Positions 11,285-23,255 of a stretch of DNA of 64,000 nucleotides are shown piece after piece. A program made the translations under genes and the position numbers. Every line of letters starts with the position of its first letter. Within the stretch, counting starts at the first letter, position 1. A model generated the notes under the pieces. The model had not been told where the DNA came from, did not search any database, and worked only from the letters and a program-made list of their open reading frames with translations. Source of the DNA: Beta vulgaris subsp. vulgaris (Eukaryota; Streptophyta; Magnoliopsida; Caryophyllales; Amaranthaceae); the NCBI RefSeq assembly GCF_026745355.1, contig NC_079202.1:29756070-29820069 (forward strand), read 5' to 3'.

Positions 11285-11628
11285 GGTATTTACACAAACT
11301 ACGATTCTAGTAGAAGCATTGCTGGATATCTGCCAGGCATGGCTTCGAAATCAAAACTAAGAGTGTTGTATAACATTATCAGGGAGCACAAGAAAGCCTC
11401 ACAAAGCCTAGCTCTAAAAAAAAACCCTTTACGTATACACTCATCATCATGTAGCCACATTCAGAATTTTATTTTAAATCATAGAAAACTAAGTAATTAA
11501 ACAATATTCAGAATTAACTCTTTCAAGTTGATTGAATTTTATTTTAGTTTAGCTTGCTTAGTTGATTTTTCTTTTATTTTCTTTTTGATTGTGTTTGTTA
11601 TTTGCTAATCCTCTACTTAGCCTGTTAC
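11285..11628. other. Junction between laccase remnant and Athila element; 5' LTR missing
   Basis: No gene is recognised. Nothing here matches the 3' LTR at 23256-24420, and no tRNA-type primer site is seen, so the Athila element lacks its 5' LTR. The T-rich part from about 11510 looks like element leader sequence. The exact breakpoint cannot be placed. Confidence 0.5.
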
Positions 11629-13160
11629 ATGAGAAGAAGAGCTCACGGTTCACCCACATTTTGCCTTTAAATCCTGAAATTGACCATACATTGCGAAAGC
11701 TTCGGAAAAAGTTGGAAGATTTATCTTAGGTTTTCGAGCCATCTTCACTAGTCTCAAGTACAAGTGAAGTTGAATCAGAAATGGGTGAAGCAAATCCTCA
11801 ACTCTTTAGGGATTTCGAAAATCCGGATTCCTATGTTCTTCAAGGTGGTATTCGACTCCCCACCACCGCTACTTTCAACATTCATCCTCAGTATACTCGG
11901 ATGGTGAAAGCAGAGCAATTTTGTGACGGGTCAGATGAGGATCCTCTTAACCATCTTGACAAGTTTCTTGAGATATGTGCTATGATAACAACAAATGACG
12001 TTTTCCCAAACTTTATCAAGATGCAGTTGTTCCGATATGCTATTACCAGAAAGGTAAAATGATGGCTCAAGAGCTTACATGCTAATTTATCATCACTACA
12101 TGGGAAGAAGTGACAATGGCCTTTTTGAAGAAATACTTCCCGGAGTTGAAGACAACAGACATAAGGAGGAAGATCTCCTCATTTGAGCAAGAGAATGATG
12201 AGACACTTGCGGAAGCATGAGAGCGGTTCAAGGAGATGATCGATTCATGCCCTCACCATGAGTTCGACAAAAACCTCCTCATGCAGTTTTTCTATGGCCT
12301 TGATTCTATATCACATGCCAACCTTGATGCTGGAGCGGGAGGTTAACTTTCTAAGATCCCGCAAGGTAAACTTGAGGCCACTATTGAGGAAGTGATAAAG
12401 AATTATTCATGACGACAAAGAGGTGCTCAACCTATGAAGAGTGGGAAGTTTGAGTTAGATCCCATGGATCAAATTCAAGCTAAGATGGACCAACTTGACA
12501 AGAAGCTCTCAAAGATCAATCTCGCCTCATCTAATCCTTCACATGTCAATTCTTTTCTTGTGATTTGTGGTGGTACTAACCATGATACTTCTTATTATGG
12601 AGGTACCCATACGGAGCATGTGGCGGCGATAAACTCTGGAGGAGATGGTTATCAAGGGAACCAAGGTATAGAAGCAATCATCTAGGGGGTTGGAAATAAC
12701 CTCAACAAAACTACACCCAAGGCTTCAACCAACCTCAACAAGGATAGAATCAACCTCAACAAGGGTACAACCAAGCTCCACACCAAATGTATGTGCAAGG
12801 GTATAACCAAAATTACAATAAAGGTGGTTCATCCTCACATGGGTCCAACATTTACCAAGCTTCATATCAAAGAGCGAATACCCAAAAAGCTCACTCTAAT
12901 CCTCCATTCCCCAAACAAAATCTCGAACCCATTCTATCTCCAGATCCGACCTCTCTCCAAATTCTCCAACAACTCCAATCCATGAACTAAGTTCTCCAAA
13001 ACCATGAGCAAAGGTTTCAAGAGCTACAAGCCCATAACAAAATGCTTGAAACCATCGCCCAATTAGCGGAGAAAAATCACTCTACTCCCACAAATAAACT
13101 TTTGTGCCAACCCATCCCTAACCCCATCCTCCATCAAGCCAAAACCATCCATTTAGTAGT
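11629..13160 (+). pseudogene. gag: Gag of the Athila-type element
   Basis: The ATG at 11629 (MRRRAHG) is followed after an early frameshift by LPLNPEID and LRKLRKKLED. It runs into the capsid region with IHPQYTRMVKAEQFCDG, EDPLNHLDKFLEICA and MQLFRYAI, the standard Athila gag signature. Stops occur at about 11740 and 12060 and again near 12220-12410. The C-terminal part (12434-12990) has a degenerate knuckle (CGGTNHDTSYYGG) and Gln/Asn-rich repeats (GYNQNYNKGG, PQQ). Non-functional. Confidence 0.85.
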
Positions 13161-13183
13161 CGAGAACAAGTTATGAGGGTCCT

Positions 13184-14351
13184 ATGATGCCAAATGGGGA
13201 GTTAGAGAAGGAAGAAGAAGTTGAGGTTGTTGACAAGGAAGATGAAGTTGAGGAAATTGAGAAAGAAGAATATGTGGAAAGAGATAAACCACAAGTCCAA
13301 GTTGGTGATAAAACTCCATTGCCATCACCTCCACCAAAACAGGCCTATGTGCCTCCAGTTCCCTATCCTCAAAGGTTGGTAGAGAGAAAATTGAGTGACA
13401 AGTTCACTAAATTCCTTAATGTGATGAAGAGCTTGCAAATCAACATTCCTTTTCTTGAAGCTATGTCTCAAATGTCATCCTATGCTATGTTATTAAAGGA
13501 TATTCTCTCCAACAAACGCAAACTTGAAGATGAGCTTATCTTATCACCCTACCTTACCAATTGAGTGCTCTTGTCCAACGAACCATACCCAAGAAGCAAA
13601 GGGAACCTAGGAGTTTCACCGTTCCGGTGAAGATAGGTGATTTAGAGTCTAAGGGTGCATTGGCCGACTTAAGAGCGAGTGTCAATTTGATGCCACTATC
13701 CATTTATAAGAACCTCAATTTTCCTCTTCATCCTACGCAAAAAACGATTCAATTGTCGGACCGCATGTGAGAGTCCCCTATGGTGATGAGTTGGAAGATT
13801 TACCAATTCAAGTTGGGTATGTGTTTGTGCCATGTGATTTTGTGGTAATGGATATAAAAGAAGATATGGAGACTCCTCTTATTCTTGGAAGAGAGGCTCT
13901 AAGGACATTGGGTGCCATGATAAACGGCAAAAATGATACAATCACGGTTAAGATAGCCAATGAGCGGGTTGTATTTGAGTTCTCTAAGTCTTTGAAGAAG
14001 CCTATGATGGAGAGAATTTGTCGGGTAAGTCTAGTGGAGGATGAGATAGAGGACGTCGCGAGTGTGGTTCACACAAGAGATGAGTTGTATGCTTCTCTTA
14101 CCGACACCCTTTGCTTGGATATGGAAGAGGTGAAAGAATTCTCCACTCTTCTTGACAATACCATTGACGAAACACAAGATGGAGCATTTGAGATTATAGC
14201 TACATCCAATGACAAAGAGGAGTGTTCTAAGCCTCCTCCAAAGGTAGAGTTCAAACCCCTTCCCTCTTCTCTTAAATATGTTTTCCTTGATGATGCATGT
14301 ACTTATCCCATTATTGTCAATTCGAGTCTTGAAGACATCTCTATATCATAA
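13184..14351 (+). pseudogene. pol: Linker and aspartic protease of the Athila-type element
   Basis: The acidic linker 13184-13564 (EEEVEVVDKEDEVEE) leads to VPYPQRLVERK and FLNVMKSLQINIPF. The protease block at 13561-13770 has KIGDLESKGALADLRASVNL, where the family has Asp-Leu-Gly-Ala-Ser; the Gly is replaced by Arg, which should destroy the active site. A frame shift at about 13768 leads to ETPLILGREALRTLGA, the protease flap region. The linker to RT ends with PPPKVEFKPLPSSLKYVFL, typical of Athila. Confidence 0.88.
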
Positions 14352-14354
14352 TCG

Positions 14355-15840
14355 ATTGAGATAGTATAAAAATATAAATATGTCATTGGATATTCGATTG
14401 ATGACCTTAAGAGGATAAGCCCTTCTCTTGGTATGCATCGTATCCATCTCATCGATAGTAATGCCTCCTCCATAGAGCATCAGAGAAGGTTCAATCCTAA
14501 CATCAAGGAGGTTGTAAAAAAAGAGATCATGAAACTACGTGACGCTGGAATCATCTATGCTATGTCAAATAGCAAGTGAGTGAGCCCAATTCACCTGGTT
14601 CCAAAAAAAGGAGGCACGACTATAGTTTAGAATGAGAAAGGAGAAATAATTTTCACCAGGATTGTCATCGAGTGGAGAGTTTGTATTGATTATATGAAGT
14701 TGAACGAATCCACCCGCAAGGACCATTTCCCCTTCCCTTCATTGACCAAATGTTGGAGGGGCTTGCTCGTCATTCACACTTTTGCTTTCTCCATGGTTAT
14801 TTCGGATTCTTTAAATCCCTATTCATCCGGATGACCAAGAGAAAACCACCTTTACTTGTCCGTATGGAACATTCGCATACCAAAGGACGCCCTTTGGTTT
14901 GTGTAATGCCCCATCCACTTTTTAAAGGTGTATGATAGCAATCTTCTCTGACATGTTAGGAGATTCTATTAAGGTGTTCATGGACGATTTTAGTGTGTGT
15001 GGTTCCTCTTTTGACACATGTCTAGTTAATCTTGAATGTGTATTACTAAGGAGTCAAGAGATGAACCTCATCCTGAATTCGGGAGAAGTGTCACTTTATG
15101 GTGGAGGAAGGCATTGTCCTTGGGCATAAAGTGCCAAAGAAGGGCATTGAAGTGGATCTGGTAAAGGTTTTAGTTATTGAGAAGCTTCCGCCACCGAACT
15201 CGGTGACGGTAGTTTGTGCTTTGGTCATGCGGATTTTTACTGGCATTCATCAAGGATTTTTCTCAAATAGCCAAACCATTGACGAATCTGCTCCAAAAAT
15301 ATGAATATTTTAAGTTTGATGAGTCTTGTATTAAGGCTTTTGAAACTTTGAAAAAAATCCCTTACTTCTTCCCCCATTGTGCAAGCTCCGTATTGGAGCT
15401 TGCGTTTTGAACTAATGTGCAGTGCTAGTGATTTTGTTGTGGCGTTGTTCTTGGGCTAAGAAAGGAAGGAAGGCTACCTTGGATGACGCTCAAACGAATA
15501 ATGCAACTATGATGAAGGAGATGTTCCTCGTAGTCTTTGCATTTGACAAATTTCGATCTTACTTGACCTATAATAAGGTTGTTGTGTATACGAACCATTC
15601 TGTGGTCTGTTATTTGATGAGTAAGGAAGATGCAAAGCCTCGACTCATTAGGTGGGTGCTGCTTCTTTAAGAGTTTGATTTTGAGATGAAGGAGAAGGAG
15701 GGGACGAAAAATATGGTAGCTGACCATCTTTCCCACCTACCTCTTGATGAGAAGATCTTGGACCCTTACGAGGTCCCTATTGAAGAAGATTTGAGAGAAG
15801 AAGCACTATTCGCCATTCTAAATAACGAGATTCCATGATT
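14355..15840 (+). pseudogene. pol: Degenerate reverse transcriptase and RNase H of the Athila-type element
   Basis: RT words are scattered over three frames: RRFNPNIKEVVKKEIMKL and DAGIIYA (14490-14560), a degenerate LVPKKGG (about 14600), VCIDYMKLNESTRKDHFP (about 14690) and the palm VFMDDFSVCG (about 14980, Asp-Asp intact). A connection domain follows (GHKVPKKGIEVD, about 15125). RNase H remnants are [17 protein letters not shown] and [20 protein letters not shown] (15500-15640), then NMVADHLSHL (about 15720). At least eight stops or frame changes make this the most decayed pol in the window. Confidence 0.85.
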
Positions 15841-16410
15841 CGCGGACTACTTGGCTTGTTTGATTGAACCTCATGGTTTTAACTCCCAACAAAGGAAACG
15901 ATTTTCCAAAGAAGCTTCGAGGTTCTATCGGGATCACACTTCTTGTTTAAGAAGTGCGCCGATGGAATGTTTAGGAGGTGTGTCCCCAATCATGACATGA
16001 CCTCTGTGTTGAACCATTGCCATACCTTAGCATGTGAAGGACACGGTGGAGCAAGAAAATTGTTGCTAAGGTGCTCCAATGGGGTATGTTTTGGCCATCA
16101 TTACAAAAGGATGCTCTGGAGTTTGTTTTGTGTTGAGATAGATGTCAAAGGAGTAGTGGCATAAAAAAAAATACATGAGATGCCTCAACAAAACATTCTC
16201 GAGATTGATCCATTTGATGTTTGGGGAGTTTTCCTTCTTTGGGCAATATGTACATTCTTATTGCGATAGACTATATAACTAAATGGGTTGAAGCCATTGC
16301 TTCCCCCACCAATGACCATAAGGTTGTGACCAAGCTCCTTAAGAAGATCATCTTCCATTGGTTTGGAGGGCCCTGAGTATTGATAAGTGATGGCGGTTCA
16401 CACCTTGCCA
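15841..16410 (+). pseudogene. pol: Integrase N-terminal half of the Athila-type element, split by insertion
   Basis: Zinc-finger remnants lie at 16000-16070 (LNHCHTLACEGHGGARK). Part of the catalytic core follows: [19 protein letters not shown] (about 16255) and VLISDGGSHLA (about 16377). The reading stops at 16415, where the short element at 16416-18812 is inserted, and resumes at 18818. TSD AGAAG is at 16411-16415. Confidence 0.85.
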
Positions 16411-16415
16411 AGAAG

Positions 16416-17026
16416 TGATGTGATTCTTTATGTAAGAATTCACTAGGTTTGGGCTCTTGATGTAGTTTAGTGGCTTTATTTATGAAAGATTGGATTTTTA
16501 TGTGTTTATTTAATGTAACCTTGAGTACACTAGCGTATTTCGTCGCAATAACTCAATTAGTAACGAAGAAATGAAGAACTTAGGCGTATTTCGACTCAAA
16601 GTTCAACTGAGATTTTTGTGGATTCACTCCTGAAACTTTGTGGATTCTCTCCTGAAACTTTAATTCACAAGAATTAACTCAAAATCTCTTTAGTATTGTT
16701 GATGGCCGAAAAACCCATATATATAGTACAAGTTTTCGTAAACCTATTAGAACTAGTAAAGCTTAAAGATAACAACTAATAAACTTATCTATCTTTATCT
16801 TAAGGATCAAGATAAATAATATCCTATACTTATCACATGCCTATTCCTAATATAATTAGCAAAATAAAACTCCTAATTAGACTTTGATAAGGAATTAGAC
16901 TCCTAAGTATAATAGGATTCCTTTATCACTTAAACACTTATTAAAATAAAGCTGAAATTAAAACCCTAATTTACATAGAATCCTAACAGAACCAGAATTC
17001 TATATAACGACTTCCATTTCATATCA
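16416..17026 (-). repeat. 3' LTR of the short non-autonomous element
   Basis: 611 bp and nearly identical to 18202-18812; a few substitutions are seen by eye. Both carry the internal direct repeat TGGATTC(A/T)CTCCTGAAAC. On the minus strand it follows the purine run AAGAAGGGGAG. Confidence 0.92.
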
Positions 17027-17769
17027 AACTCCCCTTCTTGAAAAAAACTTGTCCACAAGTTTTGTTGTAGCCAAGCAATCATCCACGCGCGAAATCCATG
17101 ATCCATCAAAAGAAGTTCACGGCTGGACAACAACAGGAGAATATACAATACTGTTTGACATGTGTTACCAAGAATTATCATAGGATAACATAAATCAGTG
17201 GGAATAGCGGCATATGGTGGTACCCAACACCACTTTGGAGCCTTGGGCGAGTTAGGGGCAGCAATAGGCGTACATGGGGAAGTGAAGATCAGACCTTTGG
17301 GCGTGGGAAAAACCAAAGAAGCCATCGGTAAGTTAATTTGAACGTCCAAGGATGGAGCGTGGGGAGTGGAGCAAGTCAAAGTTTCCTGCTGGATTGGCGC
17401 TTGATCGGACGAAGGAACAATAATAACCAAAGCATCCGAATTTACGTTCTCGTCGGCAATCACTTGCTTGAAGAACAAGATATATTCTTCCTTAGTCACA
17501 TATTCGTCATTGGGACATTGATGTTCTTCATGACCAAGTCCTTGGCGCTTCAAACAATGAATCCATGTACGTCGGGGAGATTGGAACACTTGTCCATCAA
17601 AAGAAGGCAACCTTAGGTCATCTTCATGTGTAGGATATGGAGGTGGTTGAGCAAAATTTGAATCACAGTCAAAGGTAGGAACGTTCGTGGACATAGCAGC
17701 CACGAAGAGTTTGAATTGTGCTCGGGTAGCCTTAATCGTGTCGCGCAAGGATGTGATATCGGCAGGCAT
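16966..17769 (-). CDS. Hypothetical protein of the non-autonomous element, partly gypsy-derived
   Basis: An open frame of 267 residues starts at 17769 and ends inside the left LTR. The N-terminal part has a gag-like word, DDLRLPSFDGQ. The middle is Pro/Ser-rich without a recognised domain. The end (RAWMIAWLQQNLWTSFFQEG) resembles the tail that precedes the polypurine tract in gypsy elements. It probably preserves the two ends of an internally deleted gag-pol. No catalytic motif is seen. It is open over its full length, unlike its surroundings, which agrees with recent insertion. Confidence 0.5.
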   Translation of the reverse strand: MPADITSLRDTIKATRAQFKLFVAAMSTNVPTFDCDSNFAQPPPYPTHEDDLRLPSFDGQVFQSPRRTWIHCLKRQGLGHEEHQCPNDEYVTKEEYILFFKQVIADENVNSDALVIIVPSSDQAPIQQETLTCSTPHAPSLDVQINLPMASLVFPTPKGLIFTSPCTPIAAPNSPKAPKWCWVPPYAAIPTDLCYPMIILGNTCQTVLYILLLLSSRELLLMDHGFRAWMIAWLQQNLWTSFFQEGEFDMKWKSLYRILVLLGFYVN

Positions 17770-18201
17770 GGTGAACGAACGAAATAGGGCAGCAGCACGG
17801 ATGGAAGTTTAACGCTGCACAGAACGCAATACTTATGATAACACTATGAAATCTTGACACAACAAACTTCAATATGTTACGAGTCTAATTAGCCGAAAAT
17901 CACCGAATTCCGATGTAGCACGCTCTGGCACGCGCCGTCACAATATAGTCGTGTCAAACTGTTCTACAGAAATTTGACGCCGATGTATTTGGTTGCTGCG
18001 ACTTCGTCACTGGTCCAAATACGCTAATTTTTTAACACAATATAGATCTCTTTATTATCTTTCCAACGAACCAAGAAACTCTAAATTGCGACTTATAACG
18101 TGTGCAGACGAACAGTTTTACCGAACTGGTAGCAAAACTATATCAACTTCGGGGTAGTGGATCAGCAGTAGGCTTGGTGGTTAGGCAGCAGCCACACCAC
18201 T

Positions 18202-18812
18202 TGATGTGATTCTTGATGTAAGAATTCACTAGGTTTGGGCTCTTGATGTAGTTGAGTGGCTTTATTGATGAAATATTGGATTTTTATGTGTTTATTTAAT
18301 GTAACCTTGAGTATACTGGCGTATTTTGTCGCAATAACTCAATTAGTAACCAAGATATGAAGAACTTAGGCGTATTTCGACTCAAAGTTCAACTGGGATT
18401 TTTGTGGATTCACTCCTGAAACTTTGTGGATTCTCTCCTGAAACTTTAAGTCACAAGAACTAACTCAAAATCTCTTTAGTATTATTGATGGCCGAAAAAC
18501 CCATATATATAGTACAAGTTTTCCTAAACCTATTAGAACTAGTAAAGCTTAAAGATAACAACTAATAAACTTATCTATCTTTATCTTAAGGATCAAGATA
18601 AATAATATCCTATACTTATCACACGCCTATTCCTAATATAATTAGCAAAATAAAACTCCTAATTAGACTTTGATAAGGAATTAGACTCCTAAGTATAATA
18701 GGATTCCTTTATCGCTTAAACACTTATTAAAATAAAGCTGAAATTCAAACCCTAATTTACATAGAATCCTAACAGAACTAGAATTCTATATAACGACTTC
18801 CATTTCATATCA
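18202..18812 (-). repeat. 5' LTR of the short non-autonomous element
   Basis: 611 bp, the partner of 16416-17026. It is followed directly by the target duplication AGAAG at 18813-18817. The minus-strand sequence just inside it (left of 18202) does not match the usual plant primer-site sequences I know. Confidence 0.92.
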
Positions 18813-18817
18813 AGAAG

Positions 18818-19496
18818 CAACTAGAAGCACTTTTGAATAAGAACGGGGTACATCACAAAGTCAATCTTCCTTATCACCCCCGAACCCAAGGCCAAGTTGA
18901 AGTCTCAAATCGAGAAGTAAAGAACATCCTTGAGAGAGTTGTCAATAAGACAAGAAAGGATTGGTCGTTGAAGCTTATGACGCTCTTCAGGCTCTTCGCG
19001 CGGCTTTCAAGACACCTATATGAACCACTCCCTATCGCTTTGTGTATGGCAAAGCATGCCATTTGCCGGTTGAACTAGAGCACAAAGCGTGGTGGGCCAC
19101 CAAAGAGCTCAAAATGGATCTTCACTTGGCGGGAGACCCTCGAAACGAAAGATTACTTGAGATTGAGGAACTCCAATTTGACGCATATGAGAGCTCGAGA
19201 TTATACAAAGAGCAAGCAAAAAAATGGCATGATCACCGGATTCAACAAAGGGAATTTCGGGTTGGAGACAAGGTCTTGTTGTTTAACTGAAAACTAAAAC
19301 TCTTCCCCAGAAAATTAAAGTCCAAGTGGTCGGGGCCTTTTCAAGTGTTGAAGACTACACTTTAAGGAGCTTATGAGATTCTGGGGGAGAACGGTCCATT
19401 TTTGGTGAACGGTGAGAGATTAAAGCTTTATCTGGATAATCACGCCATTGGTTCCGTTGGTTGTTTGATCCTTCGCCCACCCGAGCGCATCTCGTG
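18818..19496 (+). pseudogene. pol: Integrase C-terminal half of the Athila-type element
   Basis: The core resumes with LEALLNKNGVHHKVNLPYHP and QGQVEVSNREVKNILERVV, including the catalytic Glu region. A frame change near 19040 gives [19 protein letters not shown], then [20 protein letters not shown] and [13 protein letters not shown]. After one stop near 19290 the tail reads KSKWSGPFQV and NGERLKLYLD. This ordered C-terminus is diagnostic of Athila integrase. GGGAGGCAACC follows at about 19550, a sequence commonly found downstream of pol in this group. Confidence 0.88.
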
Positions 19497-19499
19497 AAG

Positions 19500-19830
19500 A
19501 ACGTATCCTTTTTAGTCTAGCTAATGACTTAAAACAAACGTTATACGGGAGGCAACCTGTTTCTCTTTTCCCTTTTTTTTTTTAGTTGTTAGATTTATTT
19601 TTTCTATATCAGCTAGTCATGATAAGGCAAACGAGTTTGGTGCGCCCGCACTGTTCTAAAATTTTTCGGAAAATTACAACGGTACGCCCGCACCAAATTG
19701 AAAAACAAATGGAGAAAAACGGAAACCTTTGGTGCACCCGCACCACTTAGAGGTGCGCTAGCACCATCCCGCACCACTTGCAAGGTGCTCCCGCACAAAA
19801 TATGATAGGCAGAAAAACGGGGGTTTTCCT
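19500..19830 (+). repeat. Inter-ORF spacer with GGTGCGCCCGCACC palindromes
   Basis: Between pol and the env-like gene, variants of the inverted repeat GGTGCG-CC-CGCACC occur at about 19639, 19680, 19731, 19752 and 19770-19795. The same word recurs inside the 3' LTR at about 23550, 23570 and 23635. GC content jumps relative to the flanks. Confidence 0.7.
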
Positions 19831-20507
19831 CTTCTTTTTTCGGTCTTTCACTTCATACCTCCTCTCATAATTTCGATACCCCTCAACCTCACTCACTTTC
19901 TCTCTCTCCAGCTTTCTAGATCCGGCCACCCTCTCAAGTTTTCCGGCGCGATCTCTGACCACCTTCTTACCGGGATATTCATCACCTTCATCTCTACAAC
20001 ACTCAATAGCACAGATTTTGGGGATTTAGCAAGCTTTGGATTTCTACGGTTTGAAATTTTTGGATTTTAATCTCTATGTTGGTAATCTCTTTCTAATACT
20101 TGTTTTTCATCTATAATCTTATTCTTTAGAATTCTAGTTTGTTTTCTTTTTGATTACATGCTTGTTTTTCCTCTAACTTTTGATTATTAATGAAATTTGC
20201 CTAATTTTGTGCTTGATATAGTGATGAAATAGTAAGATTGTATGTTCTTTGTGAAAATTTCATAATCTTTGGAATTTATTTGAAGTACATTGCATTATTT
20301 GCTAAGTACGGTTGAGAAATTGTTACAGAACTTGTGCGTGGTTGGATTGTTGAATTCATGTTGTGAGAAATCTTGTGAGTGGTTGAAAATCTTAGAGTAG
20401 CTCTAATTCTTGCTTGTTAACAACTTTGTTGCTATTGATTGTGGGATTTTTAACTGGTAGATTTTAGGAAAGGTATTTGATAAAAACACCACCACGAAAA
20501 GGAACAG
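19831..20507 (+). other. Leader-like region upstream of the Athila env-like gene
   Basis: Pyrimidine-rich sequence (CTCACTCACTTTCTCTCTCT, about 19888) is followed by a T-rich stretch from a possible donor (TTG|GTAATCTC, about 20080) to a possible acceptor (TTTTTAACTGGTAG, about 20460). This resembles a plant 5' UTR with an intron, which would fit expression of the env-like gene from a spliced or separate transcript. Inference only. Confidence 0.4.
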
Positions 20508-21746
20508 TGGCGAGGGATCATCCTCTCGGTCCAAGAGAGCTAAGACAAGGTCCACTTCTAGCTCTAATGCCCTACCCATCTATCCTGTAGAATTCCCCAA
20601 TGCGGCTCACCGCCAAATCTTCACAAGACTTACCGATCGTACACTTCGTCCCACAAAGTTCTATGACTACATTACCTGCACTCACCTCAACATCAACTTG
20701 ATGATAAGGCATATGACAACTAATCTAAGGCTGTCGGAATTTCTCACCGTCCGTGAGCCCACTTATGATCAGCTTACTCTTGTGTTCTTGAATACGTTGA
20801 ACATAAGCCGGGAGCCACACGGGTGTTCTGACTATCTAATGTTGTCTTTTTAATCAAGTTATAACACTTTCATTTAACGAATTTGTTGAAGCTTTAGGGA
20901 TGGATTTCAGAGCCCCTTGTGATGCCACTTTAGGCACCATTTGGCAGGGGTGCAATGAACCTGAATGGTAGGCCAAGATTACCAATGTCACCACTCTGTT
21001 TCGAACGAACTCGTCCAACACATCGGAGATAATCCATACCGCTCTCTGTTACTTCCAAAGGATGTTGGTTTATACCATCTTTCCTAAGCAGGAAGTCAGA
21101 AAATTGAGAAAGGAAGAGCTCTTGGTTCTTTGGTTGGCTACTGATGGGGCCCACCTTGGAGCCCGAATTAATTTTGCCACTCTCTTCCTTAATCGATTGC
21201 ATAAGATTCGGGGGGTACTACGGTATCCAAGGAGATTTTTTGTGATGGAATGTTCACCCGGATAGCGTCTTACTCGCGTTGGACGGGAACCTGGATCGCT
21301 TGGAAGAAAGCGTGCCTTCTGTTGGTCAGTCCAACCTATTGAATGGTGCAGCCCTGCAGCAGATGAAATTTTTGTGTCATCACAGGAGACCTCGCTGCAT
21401 TTGGCTTGTGGGGGAGACACCATATTGTTACATGAACAACGAGTTCATATGGAACCCCCTCGTTAACTGTGATAACCATTGGCGGGTTCCCCCTGCCCCT
21501 AACGACCATCAGGAATACTCTGATAGGACCTACATTCAGTCCACTACTGTGAAAAGGGTAACACGGGCTCCTAGTGTTCCGAGGTCTGATAACTGCATTC
21601 CTGAGAGTGAGATGGCCGAACCTTCCTCCTCCCAGTCTTTAGATATGGGCTCAGTCATGGCGGCCATCGCCCAGATGCAGGCCTCTCAAGAGGCCAATAA
21701 CCGTGCAGTCACAGCTACCCTTGCTGGTATCCGCACTGTTCCTTGA
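20508..21746 (+). pseudogene. ATHILA ORF1-type (env-like) gene of the Athila-type element
   Basis: A basic Ser-rich start (GSSSRSKRAKTRS, about 20510) is followed by TLRPTKFYDYITCTHL and LRLSEFLTVREPTYDQLTL, the core of the ATHILA ORF-1 family. A stop at about 20850 and a frame change give EALGMDFRAP, WQGCNEPEW and IIHTALCYFQRML, then EVRKLRKEELLVLWLATDG and FLNRLHKIRG. A further frame change near 21260 leads to the tail (MAEPSSSQSLDMGS; 21279-21746), which is Gln/Ala-rich and may form a coiled coil. The family sits downstream of pol and is often called env-like, but its role is unproven. Confidence 0.82.
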
Positions 21747-23255
21747 TCATGTATCTCGGGTGGCTTCGCGAACTCACCTATCTTCTTGGTCTCCTTTCCC
21801 TCCACCACTGTTTCTTCTTTTTCACCTTTCTACAGCGTGTTTTTGGTAGTTTGCTTTGGTAGTCTTGCTTTGCATAAAAAAAATTCATTAAAAAAAAAAA
21901 ATCTTTTCTTCTTTTTCTTTTCTTTTTATTTTCATTTTTCTACATTTAGGATATCTTGGTTGCATCATGATTGGTGGCTAAAAGTGTTCATAACTTAATT
22001 TGATGGTTTTGGAAGCCTTGTTGTGGCTTTAAATAGTTTTTGAGAACGATAACTTTTGGTAGAATCTTTTTGAAATTAGGCGAGTTGGTTAATTGGATTG
22101 CCTTGCCCGTTGTGCGACGAACTCGAAGAAGGGCCAAGAAACTCGTAAGACTCATTCACAACCCTTACCATTATTCGCCTAACTTGTGACTTGCATTTTA
22201 GATCCCCAAGATTGCATAAAATCGAGCCTTTAGAAGAATGATTTAAGGCATTTCTTTTTGACAGAAATAGGAGCTCCAAAGCCAAAAGCTTTGATACCGA
22301 CATAATTATCTGCTTCTCAACCCATATGAGCCTTTCCATCCTATTTTTGCTTAACCCTCTTAATAAGTCATGGCCAAATTTTCCCCAAGGTAGAGTCCAT
22401 GTCTAGTTTGTGTTGAGTTGAGTTGTTTTGATACTAAGTCTTGGTTGAGAGTGAATTGTGCATGTATGATTGCAAAAGTTGAAGAAAATTGCGAAAAAAT
22501 AAAAGGAAAGGCAAAAGAAAAAAAGAAAGCTCTTAGTGTTTCATTTGGATTTCTATTGAAAGAAAAGAAAGAAACAGCAATTTGATGACAAAAATGAAAA
22601 AGTTCAAAAGCTAAAAAAGTTCAATAAAGTGAAAAAGTCAAAGTGAAAATCAAGGTTATGTGTGGGATTTCGAATTGAAATTGGTGTTAGGAGTAGCTTG
22701 GGGAGCTTTTACCCGTAGTTTGTACCCCTCTTACCCTTTTTGCACTACATTCCTAAATTATCATCCACACCTTTAACCTAGCCCTGATACAACCTTATCA
22801 AAGTCCCTTTTGACTTCTGAATTGGACTTGGTCGATTTAGTAGTGGTGGGTGAGATTTTGTGCAAGTCATGATGATGGTCATCAAAATGTGCTAGAGGCG
22901 AGCTATTATGGTTGAGCATCCCTAGGGATGAGTCAAACTCAGGACTTGGGAGTGGAGAAGAGTGAGAAATCACTCTTGGTAAGCCTTTTTTCAAGAAGAC
23001 TCGGTTAATCGGTGGATTGAGTCCTTAGAGTCACTCTTGTGCTTCCTAATCATCTTCCCTCTTGTGTTTTGTTGGTCTCCTGAATCTTGTTATGAAGTCA
23101 TTTAGCTTGCATGTCATGTTTGTAACTTTGTGTTTAGAGCATGTAGGTTAGTTTGTTGCGTGATTTTTCTTTTTACTATTTTTCTACTCTTCTTTTCCTT
23201 CCTCCTCACTCTTGGTTTACTTGAGGACAAGCAAAATGCTAAGCTTCGGGGAGTT
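21747..23255 (+). other. Athila 3' untranslated region and polypurine tract
   Basis: No coding frame is convincing. Bases 21880-21960 hold A- and T-runs; 22490-22660 is A/G-rich with repeated GAAAAAGT-like words. At the end, TTGAGGACAAGCAAAATGC and then CTTCGGGGAGTT form the purine-rich primer site for plus-strand DNA immediately before the LTR. A long 3' region of this kind is usual in Athila elements. Confidence 0.65.

Larger units (their letters stand above)
16416..18812 (-). mobile_element. Short non-autonomous LTR retrotransposon inside Athila integrase
   Basis: Two direct repeats of 611 bp (16416-17026 and 18202-18812) begin with TGATGTGATTC and end with TTTCATATCA. They flank a 1,175-bp interior, and AGAAG is duplicated immediately outside (16411-16415, 18813-18817). 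On the minus strand the purine run AAGAAGGGGAG lies right before the left LTR, which fits a polypurine tract and sets the orientation. I saw no standard tRNA-Met primer site next to the right LTR. The interior encodes no protease, RT or integrase, only one 268-codon frame, so movement would depend on another element. Confidence 0.9.

Noticed and set aside
11264..11500. A 78-codon plus-strand frame after the laccase fragment
   Set aside because: It is out of frame with the laccase reading and has no recognised similarity; it probably arises by chance at the breakpoint.
22076..22339. An 87-codon minus-strand frame in the Athila 3' region
   Set aside because: No domain; it lies in the long untranslated region of a plus-strand element. 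It may reflect conserved non-coding sequence rather than a gene.
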